Source: Clostridiales bacterium (GTDB lineage Bacteria > Bacillota_A > Clostridia > Peptostreptococcales > Anaerovoracaceae). From it: a DNA stretch of 7,323 bases. The notes beneath the pieces are model-generated. The model was not told the origin of the DNA, searched no databases, and saw nothing but the letters and a program-made list of their open reading frames with translations. The translations under genes were made by a program, and so were the position numbers. This document shows, in pieces, positions 1 to 5,714 of this stretch. Numbering within the stretch: position 1 is the stretch's first letter; each line of letters opens with the position of its first letter. Location: the NCBI GenBank assembly GCA_015058265.1, contig SVCR01000078.1, positions 1 through 7,323 of the forward strand. The letters are read 5' to 3'.

Positions 1-963
1 CCTGTTGCCTGTCTGGATCATGTTCTCATAGACATATTTATCGCCGACCTTGGTCTTGTCATATTCGATCCCTACAGCATCAAGAGCTTTGTACAGACCG
101 AAATTGGACATGACAGTGGTAACGACTTTGTTGTTGAGGAGCTTGCCTCTTTCCTTCATATAGAGTCCGTATATGTAGAGGATGTGGTCTCCGGTAACTA
201 CATTGCCCTTCTCATCAACGCAGAGGCAGCGGTCAGCATCACCATCATAGGCAAAGCCGACATCCAGTCTGTTGTCGACAACGAACTTCTGCAGATGCTC
301 GATATGTGTCGACCCGCAGTTGGTGTTGATGTTATATCCGTCAGGATCGTCATTCATGACATAAGTCTTTGCTCCGAGAGCATCGAATACTCCCCTTGCC
401 AGCTGCCATGCAGCTCCGTTTGCGACATCCAGTCCGACTCTGACGTCCTTAAAGCTGTACTTGGACATAGAGATAAGATAGCCGACATAACGGTTACGGC
501 CGGATACATAGTCAACTGTGCGTCCGATCTCGTCACGCTCTGCCAGAGGAACTTCCATCTCTCCGTCGATGTAAGCTTCTATTCTGAGAAGCGTCTCCTC
601 ATCCATCTTCTCGCCGTTATTGTTGACGATCTTGATGCCGTTATCATAGAACGGATTGTGGGAGGCAGAGATCATGATACCGCAGTCAAAGTCATCTACT
701 CTTGCTATATATGATACTGAAGGTGTTGTAGTAACGTGCATGATGTATGCATCAGCTCCGGAAGCCATCAGGCCTGTACAGAGCGCATACTCGAACATAT
801 AGCTTGATCTTCTTGTATCTTTACCGATGACTACCTTGGCCTTCTTATCAAGTCTCTTTCCGTAGTACCATCCGAGAAAACGTCCGATCTTGATAGCATG
901 ATCGAATGTAAGAGTTTTATTGGCTTCACCGCGAAAACCGTCAGTTCCGAAATACTTTCCCAT
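1..963 (-). CDS. glmM: Phosphoglucosamine mutase GlmM, C-terminal part cut by window edge
   Basis: Interconverts glucosamine-6-phosphate and glucosamine-1-phosphate in the cytoplasm, the step towards UDP-GlcNAc and peptidoglycan. I translated the open frame from ATG at 963 leftwards for 321 codons without a stop; the full family length is about 450, so roughly the last quarter is missing. Seen: the family-typical start MGKYFGTDGFRGEAN; the phosphoserine loop ISASHNP at residues 98-104 with catalytic Ser101; and the metal-binding loop DGDADR at 240-245. The frame ends at VGDKYVYENMIQTGNR, just before the expected sugar-binding GGEQSGH loop. The start is set by AGGAG at 972-976, 8 nt upstream. 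It follows nagB with a 54-nt gap and no terminator, so the two are probably co-transcribed. Phosphomannomutase is the main alternative, but the N-terminus is GlmM-like. Confidence 0.96.
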   Translation of the reverse strand, partial: MGKYFGTDGFRGEANKTLTFDHAIKIGRFLGWYYGKRLDKKAKVVIGKDTRRSSYMFEYALCTGLMASGADAYIMHVTTTPSVSYIARVDDFDCGIMISASHNPFYDNGIKIVNNNGEKMDEETLLRIEAYIDGEMEVPLAERDEIGRTVDYVSGRNRYVGYLISMSKYSFKDVRVGLDVANGAAWQLARGVFDALGAKTYVMNDDPDGYNINTNCGSTHIEHLQKFVVDNRLDVGFAYDGDADRCLCVDEKGNVVTGDHILYIYGLYMKERGKLLNNKVVTTVMSNFGLYKALDAVGIEYDKTKVGDKYVYENMIQTGNR

Positions 964-1017
964 TTTCGATTCTCCTGTTCTGGATCTTGTTTCTTAGTTT
1001 ATCGATGTTTTCGACAT

Positions 1018-1821
1018 CTACAGTCTCTGTCCTTTTTCGATGTCGAGGAAATACTTATAAGTATCAACTGTGAGTTCTCCGCATGCTTCCTCATCGCAAG
1101 CTATGATAGCACCGTTATGCATCTGGAGTGCCGAGCATGTCCATTTCTGGCTGACTCCGCCTTCAACTACAGCAGCCATAGCACGAGCTTTGTTGTGTCC
1201 GCTTATAAGAACGAGTACTTCCTTGGAGTCTGTTACTGTTCCGATTCCAACGGAGAGCGCCTGTGCAGGAACTGCCTCAGGGTCATTTCCGAAGAATCTG
1301 GAGTTTACGATCCTTGTATCTGTAGTGAGATCTCTGAGTCCTGTACGCGAAGTAAGTGATGTGTAAGGCTCGTTGAAAGCAAGGTGTCCGTCAACACCGA
1401 TACCGCCCATGAACAGATCAATGCCGCCGTAAGAAGCGATCTTCTCTTCATAGCGTGCGCATTCACCTTCAGGGTCATCAGTCATGCCATTAAGTATATT
1501 GATATTCTCAGGCTTCATATCGACAAGATGGTCGAAGAAATTGTCATGCATGAAATACCAGTAGCTCTGGTCATGCTCATGAGGAAGTCCGAGATACTCA
1601 TCCATATTGAATGTAACAACGTTGCTGAATGAAAGTTCACCGGCAACATTCTTAGCGATCAGGTTCTTATATACACCGATCGGGGATGAACCTGTAGGGA
1701 GACCGAGAACGAAAGGTCTGTCTGCTTCCGGTCCGTTGTTATGAGCGTTGATCTTATCAGCGATATAGTCAGCAGCCCATTTGCACATCTTATCATAATC
1801 GTCCTGAATAACTACTCTCAT
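1018..1821 (-). CDS. nagB: Glucosamine-6-phosphate deaminase NagB
   Basis: Converts glucosamine-6-phosphate to fructose-6-phosphate and ammonia (reversible, cytoplasmic). The 267-residue protein aligns by eye with E. coli NagB (266 residues) over its whole length. Seen: the phosphate-binding stretch FVLGLPTGSSP at residues 37-47; NMDEY at 72-76, where Asp74 matches catalytic Asp72 of E. coli; and VDGHLAFNEP at 143-152, where Asp144, His146 and Glu151 match Asp141, His143 and Glu148. SRFF at 174-177 is also conserved. The frame stays open upstream to an ATG at 1866, but the start at 1821 is chosen because MRVVIQDD matches the family N-terminus and AGGAG lies 8 nt before it. It is first in an operon with glmM and has its own promoter at 1892-1920. 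Confidence 0.97.
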   Translation of the reverse strand: MRVVIQDDYDKMCKWAADYIADKINAHNNGPEADRPFVLGLPTGSSPIGVYKNLIAKNVAGELSFSNVVTFNMDEYLGLPHEHDQSYWYFMHDNFFDHLVDMKPENINILNGMTDDPEGECARYEEKIASYGGIDLFMGGIGVDGHLAFNEPYTSLTSRTGLRDLTTDTRIVNSRFFGNDPEAVPAQALSVGIGTVTDSKEVLVLISGHNKARAMAAVVEGGVSQKWTCSALQMHNGAIIACDEEACGELTVDTYKYFLDIEKGQRL

Positions 1822-1827
1822 TGGTTT

Positions 1828-1835
1828 CTCTCCTT
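1828..1835 (-). promoter_or_regulatory. Ribosome binding site of nagB (decides the start)
   Basis: Reads AAGGAGAG on the minus strand, with its AGGAG core 8 nt before the ATG at 1821. The alternative in-frame ATG at 1866 would add 15 lysine-rich residues not found in the family, and it would translate this site as coding sequence. Confidence 0.85.
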
Positions 1836-1849
1836 TTCCCTTTTTTATT

Positions 1850-1878
1850 GGCAGCTCTTTTCTCATTCATATGCTGCC
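1850..1878 (-). repeat. Inverted repeat in the nagB 5' leader
   Basis: Perfect 6-bp arms GGCAGC (1850-1855) and GCTGCC (1873-1878) with a 17-nt spacer. It lies between the predicted nagB transcription start (about 1885) and the ribosome binding site. It could form a weak stem in the leader RNA or be a repressor half-site pair. There is no U-tract after the second arm, so it is not a classical terminator. The arms are short enough for chance. Confidence 0.3.
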
Positions 1879-1891
1879 GCAATACACGCGG

Positions 1892-1920
1892 AGTATAGCA
1901 TGCCGGAACCGAATTCGCAA
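1892..1920 (-). promoter_or_regulatory. Sigma-70/SigA-type promoter of nagB-glmM
   Basis: On the minus strand: -35 TTGCGA (1915-1920), a 17-nt spacer, then -10 TATACT (1892-1897) preceded by TGC, an extended -10. Both hexamers score well against TTGACA/TATAAT and the spacing is optimal. The predicted transcription start is near 1885, giving a leader of about 64 nt. The -10 and following bases, TATACTCC, recur in the oppositely directed promoter at 1947-1954. Confidence 0.7.
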
Positions 1921-1923
1921 AGC

Positions 1924-1952
1924 TTTCATGCCAATTGTCTTGATTTTATACT
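1924..1952 (+). promoter_or_regulatory. Probable promoter of the DUF3990/XRE pair
   Basis: A -10-like TATACT at 1947-1952, with only a poor -35 (TTTCAT, 1924-1929) at 17-nt spacing. An alternative reading is TTGATT (1940-1945) with TACCCT (1963-1968), also 17 nt apart, which would place the palindrome at 1949-1964 in the spacer. Either way the palindrome covers core promoter bases. The promoter lies back to back with that of nagB. Confidence 0.45.
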
Positions 1953-1964
1953 CCTACAGGAGTA
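1949..1964. promoter_or_regulatory. Perfect 16-bp palindrome, candidate operator
   Basis: Reads TACTCCTACAGGAGTA: 7-bp perfect arms around a 2-bp centre. A 2-nt loop is too small for an RNA hairpin, so a DNA site for a dimeric protein is the better reading. It overlaps the -10 TATACT at 1947-1952 and lies 29 bp before the toxin start. The XRE protein encoded just downstream is the obvious candidate binder, since such antitoxins usually repress their own promoter. Binding itself is inferred. Confidence 0.55.
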
Positions 1965-1974
1965 CCCTTTCACC

Positions 1975-1983
1975 AGGAAGGTG
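1975..1983 (+). promoter_or_regulatory. Ribosome binding site of the DUF3990 gene (decides the start)
   Basis: Reads AGGAAGGTG and ends 9 nt before the ATG at 1993. The reading frame is open from further upstream (ATG at 1741), but that part lies over nagB and its promoter. The conserved domain begins at MIKTVFHGS, so 1993 is the natural start. Confidence 0.6.
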
Positions 1984-1992
1984 TCACGACAT

Positions 1993-2700
1993 ATGATAAA
2001 GACTGTTTTTCACGGCTCAACACACATAGTACGCATACCGAGATTCGGCGCGGTCAGGGCGATCAATGACTTCGGCCTGGGTTTTTATTGTACCGAGGAT
2101 CCTTCTCTTGCCAGCGAGTGGAGTGTTTCCCGCGGAAGAGATGGTTATGTAAACCGCTACCGCATAGAGACCAACGGGCTTCGTATCCTTGATCTGAACA
2201 ATCCCGAATACTGCACCCTGCACTGGCTCACCGTCCTGCTGCACAACAGGGATTTCGATATGCCCACCAGGCAGACATACTACGCGATAGATTATCTGCG
2301 TACTATGTTCAGCGTGGACTACCAGAACTATGACATCATGACCGGTTACCGCGCGGATGACAGCAGCTTTTCCTTTGCTCAGGATTTTCTGAACGGCCGG
2401 ATCTCTTACGAAGAATTGAGAGACGTTTTGTCCGGGGCCTCAGGACCCGGAAGCGGCCTGCAGTTCGTATTCAAGAGCAACAGAGCCTTTGACAGGATTA
2501 CCTTCGACGGATATGAAATAGCATGGAGCAGGGACTGGTTTCCGCGCAAAGCGTCACGCGATCTCGATCTGCGCAGTTCCTTATACAGGCGTACCGGCAG
2601 AGGTCTTTCATCCGCAGAAATAAAGGATACCCCAAGCGGTCTATATATAGATCAGATACTTAATGAAGAGATAAAGCCTTATGACGGGAGATTGAGATGA
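1993..2700 (+). CDS. DUF3990 protein, putative ADP-ribosyltransferase-like toxin
   Basis: A 235-residue cytoplasmic protein without signal peptide or membrane segment. Seen: FHGS at residues 6-9 and DFGLGFYCTEDPSLASEW at 26-43, the pattern of DUF3990 proteins (a YHGS motif, then DFGxGFY, then a helix with A..W). Later come YDIMTGYRADD at 113-123 and LQFVFKSNRAFDRI at 156-169, which I also recall from this family. DUF3990 is grouped with ADP-ribosyltransferase folds; His7 and Tyr32 would be the NAD-binding His/Tyr, but I cannot point with certainty to the catalytic acidic residue. The C-terminal 55 residues are rich in Arg and Asp. Its stop overlaps the XRE start by ATGA, so translation is coupled. 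Arg codons are 8 CGC, 7 AGA, 6 AGG, 3 CGT and 1 CGG, more CGC and AGG than glmM, a weak hint of transfer. The toxin role is inferred from family and context; the target is unknown. Confidence 0.8.
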   Translation: MIKTVFHGSTHIVRIPRFGAVRAINDFGLGFYCTEDPSLASEWSVSRGRDGYVNRYRIETNGLRILDLNNPEYCTLHWLTVLLHNRDFDMPTRQTYYAIDYLRTMFSVDYQNYDIMTGYRADDSSFSFAQDFLNGRISYEELRDVLSGASGPGSGLQFVFKSNRAFDRITFDGYEIAWSRDWFPRKASRDLDLRSSLYRRTGRGLSSAEIKDTPSGLYIDQILNEEIKPYDGRLR

Positions 2701-3416
2701 TACATCCATATGATATTACCTATCTGGAAAACGCCAAAGCATCACTTGCAGGTATGCTCGAATATTCGGTGAGCATTCTTCAATACGATGCAGACGAGTT
2801 CTTCGATCTGTTCATTTCATCCGGCACAGCTGCCTTATTCGAGCAAGGCGATATTAGGACTCTGGCGGGTATGTCCGGGACAGAACTCTCTCATGTAGTG
2901 CTTGAGCGCAGCGGACTGCGAACGGAATCAGCATCCCGCAGATTCAATCCATACAGGACCAATGAATACAGGGCGGGTATATGTCTTGCCCATTATCAGT
3001 GGGAGCGCGGTATCACATTCTCTGAGATAACAGAAATCATTCCGGTAAGCAGCATCGCCGAAATGTGCGACAACAGATATCGTCCGTATGAAGGGGTTCC
3101 GGATCCTGCCGCAGCCGGTGCCGCGAATCGCGCAGGCGATCAGGCTTCTGATAGTCTGACATGGTTTGAGACCCGATTCTTCGATCATATGAACGACTGT
3201 ATCCGGGATGCGGGACGCTCCTCAGGACTCAAGTCGATTCGCCTCAAGCGAGGACTCAGTCAGCGGGAACTGGCAGAGCTCACCGGTATTCCCCTGCGAA
3301 CCATACAGCAATACGAGCAACTGCAGAAGAACATCAATAAAGCTCAATTTGAATATATAGTCCGCCTTTCTTCCGCATTAAAATGCGAACCGCTCCAGCT
3401 TATGGAACGGTTCTGA
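2697..3416 (+). CDS. XRE-family DNA-binding protein, putative antitoxin and autoregulator
   Basis: A 239-residue protein with two parts. The C-terminus (about residues 177-237) is a Cro/CI-type helix-turn-helix: LKSIRLKRGLSQRELAELTG, then IPLRTIQQYE ending at 207, where GLSQRELAELTGIPLRTIQ is the turn and recognition helix. The N-terminus (about 5-125) is all-helical in appearance, with an acidic stretch YDADEFFDLFISSG at 30-43, GMSGTELSHVVLE at 58-70, and EYRAGICLAHYQWERGITF at 90-108. I recall this arrangement from many clostridial XRE proteins next to DUF3990 genes, but I know no assigned function for it. An Ala/Asp-rich linker (about 130-155) joins the halves. It starts inside the toxin stop codon (ATGA), with GGGAG at 2686-2690 as ribosome binding site. 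Likely roles are neutralising the DUF3990 protein through the N-terminus and repressing the promoter at 1947 through the HTH; both are inferred. Confidence 0.85.
   Translation: MIHPYDITYLENAKASLAGMLEYSVSILQYDADEFFDLFISSGTAALFEQGDIRTLAGMSGTELSHVVLERSGLRTESASRRFNPYRTNEYRAGICLAHYQWERGITFSEITEIIPVSSIAEMCDNRYRPYEGVPDPAAAGAANRAGDQASDSLTWFETRFFDHMNDCIRDAGRSSGLKSIRLKRGLSQRELAELTGIPLRTIQQYEQLQKNINKAQFEYIVRLSSALKCEPLQLMERF
3387..3413 (+). terminator. Hairpin at the end of the XRE gene, possible terminator
   Basis: Stem GAACCG-C-TCCA / TGGA-A-CGGTTC: 10 pairs with one C/A mismatch around loop GCTTA. It covers the last codons, and the TGA stop follows at 3414. The tail AATAATTTGCTTATTTC is only moderately T-rich, so termination is plausible rather than certain. 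On the minus strand the same stem could serve the oncoming sipW operon, whose stop codon is only 9 bp away. A second perfect palindrome (CGCATT-AA-AATGCG, 3374-3387) abuts it. Confidence 0.45.
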
Positions 3417-3425
3417 ATAATTTGC

Positions 3426-4028
3426 TTATTTCTTTCTCTTGCGGAATCTGGATCCTGCTTCTGCGAGAAGGTATCCGGCCAGTATCACCATTCCGACGGC
3501 GATCTTTCCGGTTATCGAAGAAAGCGGAGAAGCTATATATCCCAGCTTCGGAACATGCAGCAGGACTTTGCCCTGAACATTCGGATAAATGACCGGATGG
3601 ATATCCGCCTGTTCATTAGCATCACCCTTGGTGATCAGTTCTTCATCTGCCACTTTGTTCTCAACGACTCTGTGCGTAACAGGTGTATCCCCTCCGGTAG
3701 TCTCGAAGAATACTATTATATCATCCGGCTTGAGTTCTTCCGGATCGCATGACTTTGAATAGACAAGGCTGCCTACGGGAATAGCCGGTTCCATACTCCC
3801 GGATATAACTATATAGGAATTGATACCTGCGATCCTCGGAGCTGCCAGAACAAGGCACACGATGATGGATACGACCATAATGGCAGTCCCTATAAATCCC
3901 AGGAGTTTTCCAAACAGAGTTACTTCTGAGCTTTCTTTTCTTTCTCTATCAGGCTTTTCCTTTCCGGCCTTTTCTTTGACGACAGCTTCCGGTTCGCTGC
4001 CGTTTTTGTATCTGTCCATTCTGCTCAT
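3426..4028 (-). CDS. sipW: SipW-like signal peptidase I (S26B, ER/archaeal type)
   Basis: Membrane serine protease that removes signal peptides from exported proteins. It has 200 residues: a charged cytoplasmic N-terminus (1-35), a membrane segment at about 42-63, the catalytic region, a second membrane segment at about 172-190, and a basic RFRKRKK tail. Seen: SGSMEP at 76-81 with nucleophile Ser78, THRVV at 118-122 with His119, and KGDANEQAD at 134-142. His in place of the Lys general base of bacterial LepB/SipS marks the S26B (SipW, archaeal, eukaryotic) branch. SipW enzymes often serve a few dedicated substrates such as matrix proteins; none is encoded here. The start is ATG at 4028, with AGGAGAG at 4039-4045 as ribosome binding site; ATG at 4019 is a lesser alternative. 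The gap to the upstream gene is 24 bp, and this is the last gene of the minus-strand run. Confidence 0.92.
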   Translation of the reverse strand: MSRMDRYKNGSEPEAVVKEKAGKEKPDRERKESSEVTLFGKLLGFIGTAIMVVSIIVCLVLAAPRIAGINSYIVISGSMEPAIPVGSLVYSKSCDPEELKPDDIIVFFETTGGDTPVTHRVVENKVADEELITKGDANEQADIHPVIYPNVQGKVLLHVPKLGYIASPLSSITGKIAVGMVILAGYLLAEAGSRFRKRKK

Positions 4029-4052
4029 ATCCGGCTATCTCTCCTCAGTCCT

Positions 4053-5207
4053 TTACCTTTTTGCTTTAGCTTGATCGTCGGTGACAGTTAATTCTGCATC
4101 CAGGATCACAGGATTGTGATCCGAGTATACGAACCCGAGATCCTGATTGTCGCACTTTTTGACTTTTATATTGTCCGAGACTATAAATCCGTCGATAAGG
4201 TAGTACTGAAAGTTTTCCTTATCAGCTCCGGCATATGGCCGGTCAAGGCTCCGGCAGCTCGGAACATCCTCGTCCATGAGGAACTGCCAGCCGTCTCCGA
4301 ATGTCTCTATCTGTATTTTCCCCGGCTGCCACTTATCTGCCGAAACAGGATAACGGCTGTCATCGGAAGAGGAGAATATCTGATTGAAGTCCCCTCCTAC
4401 TATGACATAATTGCCCTTTTCCGCCTCAGCCTTGATGATATCAGCGAGCATATTCGTCTGCTTCGTCTTTCCTTCGCCATTATCATACGCTTCCAGATGC
4501 AGATTGACCAGGACCAGCTCTTTATCTGTTCCCTGAACAGGGAGCCTCGAAACGAGCAGACAGCGTTTGAGGTTCACCATGCTGACAGGCCATTTGAACG
4601 GGATCGGCAGCTGGATGCGCTCTGCCGAGTCAACGGCATAAGAAGATAAGGTTGCGATCCCGGAGTCGACTTTGCCTATAGGCGGGATCGGATAAGGCAC
4701 ATAAGCCGCCTTAAAGTTATTAGCAAATGATACAGAATATCCAGGCACCGATTCTGTGATGCTCTGCAGCTCATCCACATTAAACGATCTTGTTGAATCC
4801 CGGTCTGTCTCCTGGAGGAATAGCACATCCGCTTTCCGCGACAGTATCTCATTACTGATACCGGACATGTTGCTCTCCAGACTCTCCGCACTGTCAACGG
4901 TTCTGACCATTGATCCGCCGTCCATGAAGAAATCCGCATCTTCACCGAGGGCCCCGTATCCGATATTCCAGGACACTATCCTAAACGGATCGCCTTGAGA
5001 TACAGTCCTGCTGCTCTCGCCCTCAACTGCAACGACTTCTGTGTCTGCAGGCTTGAACTCGGACGCAGACAGGAAAGCCAGCAGCAGAGCCACAAGAACA
5101 ACAATCAATACTAAAACAGCGCCGAACCCTTTCAGGATCCGCTTCAGCAGAGACCCTTGCCGAGTCTTACCGGTATCAGCAGAATTCTTAGCATGTTGAT
5201 CGTTCAT
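4053..5207 (-). CDS. Membrane-anchored endonuclease/exonuclease/phosphatase-family protein
   Basis: A 384-residue member of the metal-dependent EEP superfamily (DNase I, exonuclease III, sphingomyelinase, inositol-phosphatase fold). Residues 1-28 are cytoplasmic and basic, 29-47 form one membrane segment without an evident cleavage site, and the catalytic domain at about 75-375 should face outside. Motifs in order: VSWNIGYG with Asn81, FLQETD with Glu133, VNLHLEA with His237, VGGDFNQI with Asp273 and Asn275, LIDGFIV with Asp339, and SDHNPV with Asp363 and His364. The full active-site set is present, so it should be catalytic. Whether it cuts nucleic acid, phospholipid or another phosphodiester cannot be told from sequence. 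The start at 5207 has GAGGTGA just upstream. It lies between the YbaK-type gene (23-bp gap) and sipW (24-bp gap). Confidence 0.9.
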   Translation of the reverse strand: MNDQHAKNSADTGKTRQGSLLKRILKGFGAVLVLIVVLVALLLAFLSASEFKPADTEVVAVEGESSRTVSQGDPFRIVSWNIGYGALGEDADFFMDGGSMVRTVDSAESLESNMSGISNEILSRKADVLFLQETDRDSTRSFNVDELQSITESVPGYSVSFANNFKAAYVPYPIPPIGKVDSGIATLSSYAVDSAERIQLPIPFKWPVSMVNLKRCLLVSRLPVQGTDKELVLVNLHLEAYDNGEGKTKQTNMLADIIKAEAEKGNYVIVGGDFNQIFSSSDDSRYPVSADKWQPGKIQIETFGDGWQFLMDEDVPSCRSLDRPYAGADKENFQYYLIDGFIVSDNIKVKKCDNQDLGFVYSDHNPVILDAELTVTDDQAKAKR

Positions 5208-5230
5208 ATCTCACCTCTGCCGGAGTCACA

Positions 5231-5713
5231 TTAATTCTCTTCCGGTAATTTGACCACATCTATCCAGTCAAGCGCTCCGGATACATTGAACAGCTCTTCC
5301 GGAGTGAATTCTGCCGCTGAGTTGGCAGATCCGCATGCGGGAAAAACGCTCTCGAATCTTTTCATAGTGATGTCGCAATATATGCGCACATCGTCTCTGG
5401 TTATCCCGAATGCGCATACGCCGCCGATCTCATGATTAGTATATTGAGGGACCTCTTCAGGCGAGAGCATCCTTGCCTTCTCGCCGAAATAGGCCTTGTA
5501 TTTCTTATTATCTATTCTGGCATCACCGGCAGTCTGGATCAGTATGCCGGTTCCGTCCTTCAGCTTGAAGCTGAGTGTCTTACATATTCTGGCAGGCTCC
5601 ACTCCTGCTGCCTGCGCCGCCAGTTCCACAGTCGCGCTCGACACATCGAACTCTCTGATCCTGTCAGCATAGCCTTTGCTCTCCAGGTATTTCCTGGCTA
5701 TATCAATTGACAT
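5231..5713 (-). CDS. YbaK/EbsC-family aminoacyl-tRNA deacylase
   Basis: A free-standing editing enzyme that hydrolyses mischarged tRNA (Cys-tRNA(Pro) or Ala-tRNA(Pro) in characterised relatives), acting in the cytoplasm. The 160 residues span the whole single-domain family. Seen: ICKTLSF at 43-49 with the conserved Lys45, GDARIDNKK at 63-71, EIGGVCAFG at 95-103, and SVFPACGSANSAAEF at 122-136, the substrate-pocket G-S segment. Which tRNA or amino acid it edits is not readable from sequence. The ATG lies one base after the brnQ stop (TGATATG), so translation is very likely coupled, and the AGGGGG ribosome binding site lies inside the brnQ end. Confidence 0.92.
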   Translation of the reverse strand: MSIDIARKYLESKGYADRIREFDVSSATVELAAQAAGVEPARICKTLSFKLKDGTGILIQTAGDARIDNKKYKAYFGEKARMLSPEEVPQYTNHEIGGVCAFGITRDDVRIYCDITMKRFESVFPACGSANSAAEFTPEELFNVSGALDWIDVVKLPEEN

Positions 5714-5714
5714 A

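Noticed and set aside
184..714. Plus-strand open frame of 176 codons
   Set aside because: It lies entirely antisense to glmM, whose translation shows clear family motifs; the plus-strand product has no recognisable domain.
964..1017. Small hairpin (GATGT-CGAAA-ACATC) and a 7-codon ORF between nagB and glmM
   Set aside because: The stem is only 5 bp with no U-tract and the ORF is chance-sized; neither supports a terminator or gene.
898..1632. Several plus-strand open frames over nagB
   Set aside because: All are antisense to a full-length, motif-complete nagB and encode Cys/Ser-rich sequence without domain character.
1822..1890. Possible glmS-type ribozyme or other riboswitch before nagB
   Set aside because: The leader is only about 64 nt and shows no ribozyme core or known aptamer pattern beyond one weak inverted repeat.
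1911..1926. Adjacent GAATTC and AAGCTT sites, like a cloning linker
   Set aside because: They lie within a continuous native promoter region and no vector sequence surrounds them; chance is adequate.
1741..1992. Upstream extension of the DUF3990 reading frame to ATG at 1741
   Set aside because: The extension overlaps the nagB start and both promoters; the conserved domain begins at 1993, which has its own ribosome binding site.
4116..4649. Plus-strand open frame of 177 codons
   Set aside because: It is antisense to the EEP-family gene, whose active-site motifs are all in order on the other strand.
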